In this document: in pieces, positions 38,628-49,976 of the stretch
How the letters are laid out: every line of letters starts with the position of its first letter
Position numbering within the stretch: the first letter of the stretch is position 1
Assembly: GCF_003860465.1 (NCBI RefSeq)
Contig: NZ_CP034185.1
Location: 124,001 to 188,000 of the forward strand
Source: Deinococcus psychrotolerans
GTDB taxonomy: Bacteria > Deinococcota > Deinococci > Deinococcales > Deinococcaceae
DNA: 64,000 bases
Direction of reading: 5' to 3'
Notes under the pieces: model-generated
Databases searched by the model: none
Told to the model about the DNA's origin: nothing
What the model saw: only the letters and a program-made list of their open reading frames with translations
Position numbers and translations under genes: made by a program

Positions 38628-40136
38628 TCAAGCGGGCGCGTGACGCGAAAGCAGTACCGTGAACGACAGCGGCGGCAAGCTCAGCGTGGTTTGTGGGCCT
38701 TCCAGCGCGGGCAATTCGATTTCGTGGGCCGTCACCTCGTCAGGCTGTTCAAAGCTGTTGTGCGCTTTGGGATCGTGTCCGCTCATCTGCCAGCCTTGCG
38801 TGAAGCCCTCAGGAGCCACATCTTCCCATTTGAGCGTCACGTCGAGGCTCTGGGTCTGCGAGCGGTTGACCAAAAACAGCGCTCCCCGACCCGTTTCGGG
38901 ATCGAAGCTGGCCGAAGCATCGAGTTGCGCCGCGCCGCCGTACATTTTGGTGTCGTGGACAGGAGCCTGCACCAGCAAGTCGAGCGAGTGTCCCGCCGCG
39001 TGATTGCTAAACAGCATCAGCGGATAGAAGGTGGTTTGTTTGAACAGGGCGTCTTCTTTGGTCATGATCGGCGCGATCACATTGACGATTTGAGCGATAC
39101 AGGCAATTTTAATGATGTCGGCCTTACGCAAAAAGGTGCTGAGCCACTGCGCCACCACCAAAGCGTCTTCCAAGTTGAACACTTCTTCGATCAGGTGCGG
39201 CGCTTCTTGCCAGTTGCCGTCATCGCCCTCGGTCTTGTACCAAACATTCCACTCGTCCCAAGAAAGATAAACATCGTGTTTGGAACGGTTCTTGGCTTTG
39301 GCGATGCGAATGGCCGCCGCAATGGTGTTGGCGTGGTCTTCAAAGTGCAGACTGCTGGCCAGAAACGAATCGGTATCATCTGTGCGGTTGCCCGCATAAG
39401 CATGCATCGAAAAATACTCGATCTCATCGCCCATCCGCTCCAGCACAGTCCTGTCCCATTCGGGATAAGTCGCTATATCGGTGTTAGATGAGCCGCAGGC
39501 GACCAATTTGATCTCAGGATCCATCAACTTCATCAGCTTGGCCGCTTCACGGGCTTTGTCGGCGTAGCCCACCGCGTCCAGGTGACCGAGCTGCCAAGGG
39601 CCGTCCATCTCGTTGCCGAGGCAGAAATACTGGACGCCGTACGGTTTCTTTTGGCCGTTCTTTGCACGCAAGTCGCTGAAACTCGTTCCTACCGGCAAAT
39701 TCAGGTATTCCACCAAGTCGGCAGCGTCCTGAATACTGCCGGTGCCGAGGTTGACCGCCCACATCGGCAGCGCACCGAGTTCCTGTGCAAATTCCATGAA
39801 TTCGTGCAGGCCAAACTGGTTGGTTTCTACCGAGCGCCAGGCCAGGTCGCGGCGGCGCGGCCTTTCGGAACGCGGCCCGGTGCCGTCTTGCCAGCGGTGG
39901 CCCGAAACAAAATTGCCACCCGGATAGCGCAAAATCCGGTAATTGATGTCCTTGAGCGCCTTCAAAACGTCGCTCCGAAAACCGCGTTTGTCGGCCAACG
40001 GTGAGGCCGGGTCGTAAATGCCTTCGTAGATGCAGCGGCCCATGTGTTCGGCGAGGCCCCCAAAAATCAGCGGAGAAATCTCGCCAATGCGGCGCTCGGT
40101 ATTGAGGAAAACGGTGGCGGTAGCACGGTTGGTCAA
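38628..40136 (-). CDS. abfA: GH51 alpha-L-arabinofuranosidase
   Basis: About 502 residues, the usual size of intracellular GH51 enzymes that release L-arabinose from oligosaccharides. The acid/base Glu is in CLGNEMDGPWQLGH and the nucleophile Glu in LSWDEWNVWY. The start is taken as the TTG at 40136 because AAAGGAAT lies 6 bases upstream and the following TNRATATVFLNTERRIGEIS matches the family N-terminus; the longer reading to 40262 adds unrelated sequence. There is no signal peptide, so the enzyme is cytoplasmic. It fits with the pentose pathways in this window. Confidence 0.93.
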   Translation of the reverse strand: MTNRATATVFLNTERRIGEISPLIFGGLAEHMGRCIYEGIYDPASPLADKRGFRSDVLKALKDINYRILRYPGGNFVSGHRWQDGTGPRSERPRRRDLAWRSVETNQFGLHEFMEFAQELGALPMWAVNLGTGSIQDAADLVEYLNLPVGTSFSDLRAKNGQKKPYGVQYFCLGNEMDGPWQLGHLDAVGYADKAREAAKLMKLMDPEIKLVACGSSNTDIATYPEWDRTVLERMGDEIEYFSMHAYAGNRTDDTDSFLASSLHFEDHANTIAAAIRIAKAKNRSKHDVYLSWDEWNVWYKTEGDDGNWQEAPHLIEEVFNLEDALVVAQWLSTFLRKADIIKIACIAQIVNVIAPIMTKEDALFKQTTFYPLMLFSNHAAGHSLDLLVQAPVHDTKMYGGAAQLDASASFDPETGRGALFLVNRSQTQSLDVTLKWEDVAPEGFTQGWQMSGHDPKAHNSFEQPDEVTAHEIELPALEGPQTTLSLPPLSFTVLLSRHAPA

Positions 40137-40620
40137 AGCAATTCCTTTGGTTTTGAGTACGAGGGAAATTTGGTGAGCGGTTTGGGGCTTTGCCCGACGA
40201 AGCGGAGAGAAGAGGGGCCAGAGGCCTCTGAGCCAATCGTCAGGCATTGTAGGCACATTCAATTCAAACTCTGTACGAACGTTTGCTGACTTGTTTCTCT
40301 CTTGCCCGAATCCTCCTGCGCCTCACCTCCCCAGCTGATCTGAGCGGTGTTCTTTACTGGGCCGACGCCTCAAGCCGCTTTCTTAAAGCCGCTCCGCTGC
40401 GGGTATTTGCTCCTGTTTCTCAAAGGCACGCTCAATGTCTCCTCCGGCCCCTCCCAACACGTGCGGCGTGCGGCGGCCCCCTATTAATACCGGCAAAGAT
40501 TCAGGTTGCTTTCAGCCAAACCAGAAACGGAGGAGTACGTCCAGCACGGAGCATGCTTAAAGCGGGCGACTCAGATTTAAGTCGTTATCAATAAGCGGCG
40601 ATGATAGTGGAGAATAAACC
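40137..40620. other. Intergenic region between abfA and galM
   Basis: A 484-bp divergent gap. It holds the abfA ribosome site at its left end, a short inverted repeat CAAAC/GTTTG around 40266-40285, and near the right end GACT/AGTC repeats and a GTGGAG ribosome site before galM. No protein homology was recognised in any frame; promoters for both genes must lie here. Confidence 0.4.
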
Positions 40621-41688
40621 GTGACCAGCCAAAAGACTCAGCCGCCAGCTTGGCAACAAACCATTTGGGGCCAGCTTGCCAGCACTCAGCCCGTTTCCCT
40701 CTACAGCCTGCAAAACGAGTTCATGCAGGTGTGGATCAGCAATTACGGCGGACGCTTGGTGAGGGTGCGAATTCCTGACCGACAAGGCCATTGGGGCGAC
40801 GTGGTCTTGGGCCATGAGGAGTTGAGGCCATACCTCAACCACCCGCAGGCCACCTACTACGGAGCGCTGATCGGGCGCTTCGCCAACCGCATTAAGGCGG
40901 GGCAGTTTGAGTTGGACACTCAGCCCCACCAAATCGCCACCAACGACGACCCTAACGCCCTGCACGGCGGCCCCAACGGATTCCATACCCAAATCTGGAC
41001 AGCCGAGATCAGAGGCCACCGCTTACAGTTGAGCCATATCAGTCCGGACGGCGCGGAAGGCTTTCCCGGCCAGCTCAGGGTCAGCGCAACTTATACCCTC
41101 AGCGGCCACACCCTGCACTTGGAGTGGCGGGCCGAGACGGACAAAGCCACCGTCCTCAACCTGACCCACCACCCGTTTTGGAGCTTGACCGGCGGCGCAG
41201 GCGACGTGCTCGACCACGAATTGAGTGTCAACGCCGATCAGTTCACGCCCGTGAGCGCCGACGCCATTCCGACAGGCAAGTTGGCGAACGTGGCCAGCAC
41301 GGCGTTTGACTTCCGCAGCCTGCGCCGAATCGGTGAGCGCATTGAGCAGGCCGATCCTCAGCTTGAGTTCGTGGGCGGCTACGATCACAATTTCGTGCTG
41401 AACGGAGAAGCTGGAAGTTTGCGACATGCAGCTGCATTGCACGACCCAAGCAGCGGCAGAAGACTAGAGGTGCGAACCACCGAACCCGGCCTGCAAGTCT
41501 ATTCCGGCAACTTCACCGACGGCTCGTTCGTGGGCTTTGGCAACCAGCCTTACGGGAAGCGCTCCTCGGTTTGTTTGGAGCCCCAGCATTTTCCCGATTC
41601 GCCCAACCAACCGAGCTTTCCGAGTACAGTGCTGCGGCCCGGTGAAGTGTTCGAGTCGGTCACGGAGTACCAGTTCTCGGCAGAATAA
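40621..41688 (+). CDS. galM: Aldose 1-epimerase (mutarotase)
   Basis: A 355-residue GalM-family enzyme interconverting alpha and beta anomers of aldoses. The catalytic His residues are seen in NALHGGPNGFH and NLTHHPFWSL, and the catalytic Glu in the C-terminal CLEPQHFPDSPNQ. GTG start with a GGAGAA site. Divergent from abfA, whose arabinose product or the neighbouring maltose-type importer may supply its substrates. Confidence 0.93.
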   Translation: MTSQKTQPPAWQQTIWGQLASTQPVSLYSLQNEFMQVWISNYGGRLVRVRIPDRQGHWGDVVLGHEELRPYLNHPQATYYGALIGRFANRIKAGQFELDTQPHQIATNDDPNALHGGPNGFHTQIWTAEIRGHRLQLSHISPDGAEGFPGQLRVSATYTLSGHTLHLEWRAETDKATVLNLTHHPFWSLTGGAGDVLDHELSVNADQFTPVSADAIPTGKLANVASTAFDFRSLRRIGERIEQADPQLEFVGGYDHNFVLNGEAGSLRHAAALHDPSSGRRLEVRTTEPGLQVYSGNFTDGSFVGFGNQPYGKRSSVCLEPQHFPDSPNQPSFPSTVLRPGEVFESVTEYQFSAE

Positions 41689-41690
41689 AG

Positions 41691-41730
41691 CCAAAAAAAG
41701 TGGAGCGTGAACAACCACCACGCTCCACTT
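41691..41730 (-). terminator. Bidirectional terminator between galM and the MalFG genes
   Basis: Twelve-bp perfect stem (41698-41709 with 41719-41730, AAGTGGAGCGTG and complement), 9-base loop. On the minus strand it is followed by a TTTTTTT run, ending the permease operon; on the plus strand it lies 10 bases after the galM stop. Confidence 0.85.
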
Positions 41731-41749
41731 GCTACTAACTACCTTCCGA

Positions 41750-44604
<2,855 letters not shown>

Positions 44605-44829
44605 TTTATCTTCTCCTCTGGCCTGAAGGCAGGCGTGAAACGGTCAATGTTTGGTGGAGTTGGGCTTTTTCTTGAGTGATGTTGATTTTATTGTGCTTAC
44701 ATTCGATTAAACTGCGGATTCTTGGTTTACTGAGGTGAATTTATCTGAATGAATGCCGCCGTACTTTCAATTCGCGCTACTTTATCGGTATTTTTGGAGG
44801 CGCACGGGCCGAGCTGAGTTGCGCCGTCA

Positions 44830-45846
44830 TCAGCGGCTCCCCAGTATGAGGCTGGCTGCGGTGCTGGCCCGCTCCTGCAAACTGGGCGCAAAGACCCGCT
44901 GCGTGAGGGTACTCAGCCCGCCGCCGAGCGCGGCCAGCAGGGTTTCGGCAGCGGCCCCACCCATCTGACTCACCGGCTGAGCAACGCTGCTCATTCCGGC
45001 CTGCGCGGCTTCCAAGCTGCCGTCAAAACCCAGCAACAAATAATCGCGCCCGGCCTGCCAGCCCGCTTCCAAAAGCTGCCGAGACGCGCCCAGCGCCAGA
45101 TCGTCACTGAGGGCCAGCAGAAAAAACGGCGGCCTGATCCCGCTGGCGATCAATTGCTGGGCCGCCTCACGCCCGTAGTTCGGCGAGGTATGGGCGTGCA
45201 ATGTCTGAATGGGAGTGACGCCCCGGCGGCTTAGCGTTTCCAGGACGCCGCCGCGCCGCTCCAAAAAGGCAGGCGAGGGCCAGTCTCCCGGCCCCTCGGC
45301 CACGTCCAACAGCACCATCGGTAAGCCGCAGCTCAGCGCCAGCTCGGCGGCCATCCGTCCCGCCGCCGGATTGTCAAAGGAAATGCTGTGGTGATGCGGG
45401 TGGTGGGCGTCGAGCAGCACGACTGGTTTGTTGAAAGGAGGCCGCCCCGCGTACAACTGATCAGGACTCTGCGAAACGATCAAGAGGGCGTCGGCGTGGT
45501 AGAGCAGCGCCCCCGATTCCCGAAAGCGCCGAAAGCGCCGCTCGCCCAACAATGGAAACAGTGCCAGGTCGTAGTCGTGTGCTTCCAGGCCCGCCTGCAC
45601 CGCACTCAGCAAAGTCTCGTAAAAGGCCGTGCCGGTCATCGGCAGCAGCACCGAGATGGCTCCGGTCTGCCCACTTCTTAAGCTGCGGGCGCTGAGATTG
45701 GGCGTGTAGCCCAGTTCTTCCACGGCGGCCAGCACCCGCGCTTTGGCGCTTTCGGAAATATGAGGGTGGTTGTTCAGCACCCGTGAAACGGTGCTCGCGC
45801 CCACTCCGGCGCTGCGGGCCACATCCAAAACGCTGGGTTTGGTCAT
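44830..45846 (-). CDS. LacI-family regulator (maltose-type importer)
   Basis: A 338-residue repressor with a canonical N-terminal HTH (SVLDVARSAGVGASTVSRVLNNHPHIS), hinge YTPNLSARSLRSGQTG and a sensor domain with LLGFDGSLEAAQAGMSSVAQP. Two identical operator-like palindromes TGGTAACGTTGCCA lie 27 and 124 bp upstream of its start, suggesting autoregulation by looping. It precedes malF-malG on the same strand with a 225-bp gap that contains no other gene. Confidence 0.93.
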   Translation of the reverse strand: MTKPSVLDVARSAGVGASTVSRVLNNHPHISESAKARVLAAVEELGYTPNLSARSLRSGQTGAISVLLPMTGTAFYETLLSAVQAGLEAHDYDLALFPLLGERRFRRFRESGALLYHADALLIVSQSPDQLYAGRPPFNKPVVLLDAHHPHHHSISFDNPAAGRMAAELALSCGLPMVLLDVAEGPGDWPSPAFLERRGGVLETLSRRGVTPIQTLHAHTSPNYGREAAQQLIASGIRPPFFLLALSDDLALGASRQLLEAGWQAGRDYLLLGFDGSLEAAQAGMSSVAQPVSQMGGAAAETLLAALGGGLSTLTQRVFAPSLQERASTAASLILGSR

Positions 45847-45872
45847 CCGTTTTCCCCCATTTGGGTTGGGTC

Positions 45873-45886
45873 TGGTAACGTTGCCA
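45873..45886. promoter_or_regulatory. LacI-type operator, proximal copy
   Basis: TGGTAACGTTGCCA, a palindrome with central CG and a single asymmetric pair; identical to the copy at 45970-45983. Confidence 0.75.
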
Positions 45887-45969
45887 GAACGCCTTGCCTC
45901 TCGTGTAAATTCTTGACGGCATACCCGAAAACCGCTGCCATGTCGGTAAGCCGCTTTCAGTCTCCTGTT

Positions 45970-45983
45970 TGGTAACGTTGCCA
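45970..45983. promoter_or_regulatory. LacI-type operator, distal copy
   Basis: Second identical TGGTAACGTTGCCA, 97 bp from the first, so the pair could bridge one repressor tetramer. It lies between the LacI gene and the divergent TetR gene. Confidence 0.75.
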
Positions 45984-46059
45984 GTTGATTTTATTTTCAT
46001 TAGATTTGTGATGAAAGTCAAGCACTCCGCCTCTGTCGACTGCCTGCTAGCATGTGCGG

Positions 46060-46668
46060 GTGCCTGATGAACGTGCGCCCTCCGAACGGCGCGAGCAAAT
46101 TTACCAAGCGGCGGCGCACCTTTTTTCGGACGTGGGCTACCGCGCCACCTCAATGCGCGACATTGCCAGCGCCCTGAACATCAAAGCGGGCAGCTTATAC
46201 GCCCATATCAGCAGCAAAGAAGAGCTGCTGTGGGAAATCGTGACCCGCATGGCCGACGAGTTTGACGAAGCGCTCCAGCCTGCCGTGAGCCGCCGAGGAT
46301 CAGCCGCCGACAAACTGACTTTTGCGCTCGAAGCTTACGTGGTTGTCGTCACGCGCAACCTGGGCTTTGCAAAAGTGCTGTTTACTGAGTGGCGGCACCT
46401 GCCCCCCGAGCGCCAAACGCTCATCACCGTGCGGCGCGACAAAGTAGAGCGTTTGTTCCGCGAAATTCTGATCGAAGGGGTGGCGGCGGGCGAATTCGTG
46501 CCGGGACTCGACGTACGCTTAACGGCGGTGCTGGCTTTGTCGGGGGCCAACTGGCTGCCTAACTGGTACAAAGTCGGCGGCCCGCTCAGCCCCCAGGACG
46601 TGGCCGATCAGTTCGTGGCGCTGCTGCTCGGCGGCATTCAGCGCTCAGAGCACCGCCCAGAGCGCTGA
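46060..46668 (+). CDS. TetR-family transcriptional regulator
   Basis: About 202 residues. The N-terminal HTH is clear (EQIYQAAAHLFSDVGYRATSMRDIASALNIKAGSLYAHISSKEELL); the C-terminal ligand domain resembles that of fatty-acid/acyl-CoA regulators such as FadR/KstR2 (FAKVLFTEWRHLPPERQTLI). A TGCTAGCAT extended -10 box places transcription start at the GTG at 46060, so a leaderless mRNA is likely; a GTG at 46054 is the alternative. Its target is unknown. Confidence 0.9.
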   Translation: MPDERAPSERREQIYQAAAHLFSDVGYRATSMRDIASALNIKAGSLYAHISSKEELLWEIVTRMADEFDEALQPAVSRRGSAADKLTFALEAYVVVVTRNLGFAKVLFTEWRHLPPERQTLITVRRDKVERLFREILIEGVAAGEFVPGLDVRLTAVLALSGANWLPNWYKVGGPLSPQDVADQFVALLLGGIQRSEHRPER

Positions 46669-46680
46669 TTCGGGCGGGCT

Positions 46681-47229
46681 TTACTCCTGAGCCGTTTGGC
46701 ACTCCAAATGGCTGACCAATTTGAGGGCCAGGCGCTCTAAGGTGCGCTGCTCTTCTTGAGTGAGGACACTCAGCACCTGCGTTTCGTTCTCGACATGCGG
46801 CGTCAGCAGCTTCTCGGTCAGCGCCCGGCCTGTGGGCGTCAACCGAATCTGGGCCGAGCGGCGGTCTTGGGCGCTCACCACCCGCTCCACCAATTTCTTG
46901 TCGAGCAGCCGCGCCACCCTGTTGGTGATCGAAGCCCCCGAAATGGCGCTGAGTTGGCTGAGTTCGCTGGGCGTCAGGCCCTCCGGCGGTGCCGAGCGCA
47001 GCAAAGTCAGCAGCAGATCCCAGTTGGAAGCATTGATGTCCGATTCGAAATACGTCTGCTCGATGCGGCGCGATAGCGCACTGTGCAGGCGGTCAAGCAG
47101 CAGCACCATCAACATCGGCTGAGGGTCGAGGTCGGGGCGAAGCTGCGCCCAATCTTCCCGAATCCGCTCAAGAAGTCGGGCGGTGGTGGGCAGATCGCCA
47201 GTAGGCGCTGGGGCCGTGGTTGATGTCAT
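46681..47229 (-). CDS. hucR: HucR-type urate-responsive MarR-family regulator
   Basis: About 182 residues, the size of Deinococcus radiodurans HucR (181). It has the extra N-terminal helix (TTARLLERIREDWAQL), the winged-helix segment ELSQLSAISGASITNRVARLLDKKLVERVVSAQDRRSAQIRLT, and the Trp, Asp and Arg positions (EDW, NWDLL, TNRVAR) that correspond to reported urate-binding residues. The ATG at 47229 matches the HucR start; an ATG at 47274 would add 15 residues. Divergent from the uricase operon with a perfect 18-bp operator between. Confidence 0.93.
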   Translation of the reverse strand: MTSTTAPAPTGDLPTTARLLERIREDWAQLRPDLDPQPMLMVLLLDRLHSALSRRIEQTYFESDINASNWDLLLTLLRSAPPEGLTPSELSQLSAISGASITNRVARLLDKKLVERVVSAQDRRSAQIRLTPTGRALTEKLLTPHVENETQVLSVLTQEEQRTLERLALKLVSHLECQTAQE

Positions 47230-47402
47230 GCGGGGACTCACTTCGGCAGTGAGCTTAACACAGTCTTTTGTCATTGGGTAAAAATCTGTCGCTCCTTTTC
47301 TCAGTGCAGCCTTTTGGACGTCGGGGGTAACTCAGGGAGGGAAGCCGAGCAGCAGACGGCTTGACAAGAGCCGAGCCCTTACTTAAGATGAGCATACCAA
47401 AA

Positions 47403-47420
47403 TACTTAGGCGTCTAAGTA
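47403..47420. promoter_or_regulatory. hucO-type operator
   Basis: TACTTAG GCGT CTAAGTA is a perfect 7+7 palindrome with a 4-base centre, 57 bp before the uraD start and in the hucR/uraD intergenic region. Size and position match the hucO operator of D. radiodurans. HucR is known to release DNA on binding urate. Confidence 0.85.
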
Positions 47421-47476
47421 GTTTCTGACTACCTGACTCACCCGCCGTTTCTCATTCAAGCTTTTGGAGGTTTCTG

Positions 47477-48010
47477 TTGACCCAGATCACCCACTCGCCC
47501 GCCGCGCTCAGTTTGGTTGAGATCAATGCTTTGATGCCCCAGGCTTTCACCGACTATTTCGGCGGCGTGCTGGAGAACTCGCCTCAGTACGCCACAGCAG
47601 CGGCCAAAGCGCGGCCTTTTGGAAGCGCTGAGGACATCGCGCAGGCTTTCAGCGCCGCCGTCACAGCCGACGCCTCAGCCGCGCAACTCTCGCTAATTCG
47701 TGCCCACCCCGATCTGGCCGGTAAAGCAGCGCTGGCCGGAGAAATCACTCCCGAAAGCGCCAGTGAGCAGGCCTCGGCGGGACTGGGCAACCTCAGCGCC
47801 GACGAATTCGCTGAGTTTCAGCAGCTCAATGAAGCGTATCACCAGAAATTCGGCTTGCCTTACGTGGTGTGCGTGCGCGAGAACACCAAAGCCAGCATCT
47901 TCGAGGGAGCCAGAAGCCGCCTAAGCAACACCCCCGATCAAGAACGCGCCGCTGCCCTATTTGAGATCAGCCGAATTGCCCGCCTACGGATTTTAGACCT
48001 CGTCCGTTAA
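47477..48010 (+). CDS. uraD: OHCU decarboxylase
   Basis: A 177-residue 2-oxo-4-hydroxy-4-carboxy-5-ureidoimidazoline decarboxylase, the last step from urate to (S)-allantoin. The catalytic His is in LIRAHPDLAGKAAL, with conserved GLGNLSADEFAEFQQLN and KFGLPYVVCV. TTG start preceded by TTTTGGAGG. First gene of uraD-uox-uraH; the enzymes act in the order uricase, UraH, UraD. Confidence 0.95.
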   Translation: MTQITHSPAALSLVEINALMPQAFTDYFGGVLENSPQYATAAAKARPFGSAEDIAQAFSAAVTADASAAQLSLIRAHPDLAGKAALAGEITPESASEQASAGLGNLSADEFAEFQQLNEAYHQKFGLPYVVCVRENTKASIFEGARSRLSNTPDQERAAALFEISRIARLRILDLVR

Positions 48011-48047
48011 TCAGCGCCTCTTAACTCCACCCAACAGGAGAACCAAC

Positions 48048-48929
48048 ATGACCCAGACGATTCCCAACAGCGCCACCGAAACCAAAGTCAAAGTCAAAAT
48101 GGGCGATAACCACTACGGCAAAGCCGACGTGCGTCTCTTTAAAGTCTTCCGCGACCAGCCCAAGCATGAAATCAAAGACGTCTGGGTGCGCGTCGCTATG
48201 CGCGGCGATTTTGACGCAGCCCACGTGGAGGGCGACAACACCGATTTGCTGGCCACCGACACGGTACGCAACACCATTTACGGCCTGGCAGTAGACGGCC
48301 TGACCAGCAGCGTCGAAGAATACGGCAAGCACCTGATTCGTCACTTCGTCGAGCAGGGCCCCAAAGTGACCAGCGCCACCGCTTACTTCACCGAACATCT
48401 TTGGGACCGGATGCAGTCCAACGGCGAGGCCCACGACCACGCTTTCGTGCGCCAGATGCCCAAGCACACCGCAGTCGTAGAAGGCGACGGCAAAACGTTT
48501 ACTGTGACCAGCGGCATCGACGAGCTGTACATCCTCAAGACCACCCAGAGCGGCTGGGAAGGCTACCTCAAAGAGCCTTTCACCACCCTCCCCGAAACGA
48601 ATGACCGCATTCTGGCGACCGTGGTCACGGCCAAGTGGGAATATCAGGTCGACGAGTGCGACTATGACGACGTATGGCAGCGCGTTTACACCTCGCTGAT
48701 GGACACCTTCACCGATCACTACTCGGCCAGTATGCAGGCAACCCTCTACAAAATCGGCGAAACGGTGTTGACCCGCTGCCCCGAAATCAGCCGAATCCAC
48801 TTTGCCTTTCCCAATCGCCACCACATCCAGTACAACACCGAGCGTCACGGCGTCACCAACCCCAAGAGCGTCTTTCACGCCGACGCCGACCCTTACGGCC
48901 AAATCGAGGGCTGGGTGGAGCGGGCTTAA
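48048..48929 (+). CDS. uox: Urate oxidase (uricase)
   Basis: A 293-residue cofactor-free uricase oxidising urate to 5-hydroxyisourate. Active-site segments are visible: YGKADVRLFKV (Lys), VEGDNTDLLATDTVRNTIY (Thr), and FPNRHHIQYN (Asn/His) near the C-terminus. CAGGAG precedes the ATG. It receives the urate made by XdhAB and imported by the NCS2 permease. Confidence 0.96.
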   Translation: MTQTIPNSATETKVKVKMGDNHYGKADVRLFKVFRDQPKHEIKDVWVRVAMRGDFDAAHVEGDNTDLLATDTVRNTIYGLAVDGLTSSVEEYGKHLIRHFVEQGPKVTSATAYFTEHLWDRMQSNGEAHDHAFVRQMPKHTAVVEGDGKTFTVTSGIDELYILKTTQSGWEGYLKEPFTTLPETNDRILATVVTAKWEYQVDECDYDDVWQRVYTSLMDTFTDHYSASMQATLYKIGETVLTRCPEISRIHFAFPNRHHIQYNTERHGVTNPKSVFHADADPYGQIEGWVERA

Positions 48930-49288
48930 TGGCAGGCCACGCCGGACTCAGCACCCACGTTTTAGACACGGCGAGGGGCTGCCCAGCAGTGGGCGTGCAG
49001 ATCGAATTGATTCGGGTGGACGGACAAAACCGTACGTCCCTCAAAACCGCCACCACCAATGCCGACGGACGCACCGACGCGCCGCTAATTGAACGTGGAG
49101 CGCTGGAAAAAGGAACCTACGAGCTTACTTTTCACGTCGCCGAGTACTTCAGCACGTTTGAAGCCGCCGCAAAGCCGCCTTTCTTAGATATCGTGACGCT
49201 GCGTTTCACCGTAGGCGATACCGAAGCGCACTACCACATCCCCCTACTCGTTTCGCCTTGGTCTTACAGCACTTATCGGGGAAGCTGA
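48929..49288 (+). CDS. uraH: 5-Hydroxyisourate hydrolase
   Basis: A 119-residue transthyretin-like enzyme. It shows the N-terminal LSTHVLDTARGCPA and the C-terminal tetrapeptide YRGS within YHIPLLVSPWSYSTYRGS, both diagnostic of HIU hydrolase. Its ATG shares a base with the uricase stop (TAATG). It is the last gene of the operon and is followed by a terminator and then the replication origin. Confidence 0.96.
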   Translation: MAGHAGLSTHVLDTARGCPAVGVQIELIRVDGQNRTSLKTATTNADGRTDAPLIERGALEKGTYELTFHVAEYFSTFEAAAKPPFLDIVTLRFTVGDTEAHYHIPLLVSPWSYSTYRGS

Positions 49289-49342
49289 GTAAGTTTTTAG
49301 CTTCGTTAAGGAAATCGAAAGATTAAAATCTAGACAAATTCT

Positions 49343-49372
49343 GCCCAACTTCCCACCGAGTTGGGCGTTTTT
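49343..49372 (+). terminator. Terminator of the uricase operon
   Basis: GCCCAACT (49343-49350) and AGTTGGGC (49359-49366) form an 8-bp stem with an 8-base loop followed by GTTTTT. It insulates the origin repeats, which begin 54 bp later, from uraH transcription. Confidence 0.88.
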
Positions 49373-49425
49373 CTGTCTCATCTTTGCTCTTAAACAGGAC
49401 TCCAGTTTTCTGCGATTCCCAAAAA

Positions 49426-49745
49426 TTCGCCCGTGACATTCGGTGGGTTTGGAATAATTTCGCCCGTGACATTCGGTGGGTTTGCCGAAATTCGCCCGTG
49501 ACATTCGGTGGGTTTAGGTGATCAAGTTCCTAAATTCGCCCGTGACATTCGGTGGGTTTGAGGATACTCGGCTCTAGAGGGATTTAAATTCGCCCGTGAC
49601 ATTCGGTGGGTTTGGGTGAATTTCGCCCGTGACATTCGGTGGGTTTGATTTTCCATTCGCCCGTGACATTCGGTGGGTTTGCCAAAATTCGCCCGTGACA
49701 TTCGGTGGGTTTGAGGTGATTTCGCCCGTGACATTCGGTGGGTTT
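49426..49745 (+). repeat. Nine-copy iteron array of a replication origin
   Basis: Nine identical 25-bp direct repeats, each starting TTCGCCCGTGAC and ending GGTGGGTTT, begin at 49426, 49459, 49491, 49535, 49589, 49622, 49656, 49688 and 49721. Start-to-start distances are 33, 32, 44, 54, 33, 34, 32 and 33, that is 3, 3, 4, 5, 3, 3, 3 and 3 helical turns, so all copies face the same side of DNA. The spacers differ. Position directly before an initiator gene identifies them as iterons. Confidence 0.93.
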
Positions 49746-49784
49746 AATCAGAATTTGCCGTCTGAGACAGCATTTGCCAAAATT

Positions 49785-49859
49785 CCTTGATGATGATCTT
49801 CAATATCTTTTTCTTTTAAAGCTTTAAAAGATCTTAAAAGATTTGAATCATCATCAAGG
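49785..49859. other. AT-rich palindromic stretch (probable DNA unwinding element)
   Basis: A 13-bp inverted repeat (49785-49797 CCTTGATGATGAT and 49847-49859 its complement) encloses a 20-bp perfect palindrome TCTTTTAAAGCTTTAAAAGA (49812-49831) and several AAGATCTT-like motifs. The region between iterons and initiator gene is much richer in A/T than its surroundings, as expected for the melting site of an iteron origin. Assignment is inferred from position and composition. Confidence 0.65.
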
Positions 49860-49943
49860 GCGGCAGCAAGCCGGCTCACATTCTCTTCTCACAAAATACT
49901 TTTGAAGCTTTTTTGAGCGTGTTTTGGTGTTTGTGGGCGGCTC

Positions 49944-49976
49944 TTGACGGCCTGCCCAGATGTGTTAGTTTAGATT
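49944..49976 (+). promoter_or_regulatory. Promoter of the initiator gene
   Basis: TTGACG (49944-49949), a 16-base spacer and TAGTTT (49966-49971) lie directly before the ATG at 49977, predicting a leaderless transcript. No ribosome-binding site is visible. Confidence 0.65.

Noticed and set aside
40137..40262. N-terminal extension of the GH51 enzyme
   Set aside because: The extra residues lack family similarity; a ribosome site and the conserved N-terminus place the start at the TTG at 40136.
40283..40594. 103-codon open frame between abfA and galM
   Set aside because: Arginine/proline-rich translation typical of non-coding GC-rich DNA, no ribosome site and no recognisable motif.
49244..49734. 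Open frames on the minus strand running through the iterons
   Set aside because: Their translation is just the repeated iteron (TECHGR/THRMSRA units); no start signal and no protein-like composition.
49426..49745. Repeat array resembling a CRISPR
   Set aside because: Nine identical 25-bp repeats with spacers of only 7-29 bp of irregular length, no cas genes, and an initiator gene directly downstream; these are iterons.
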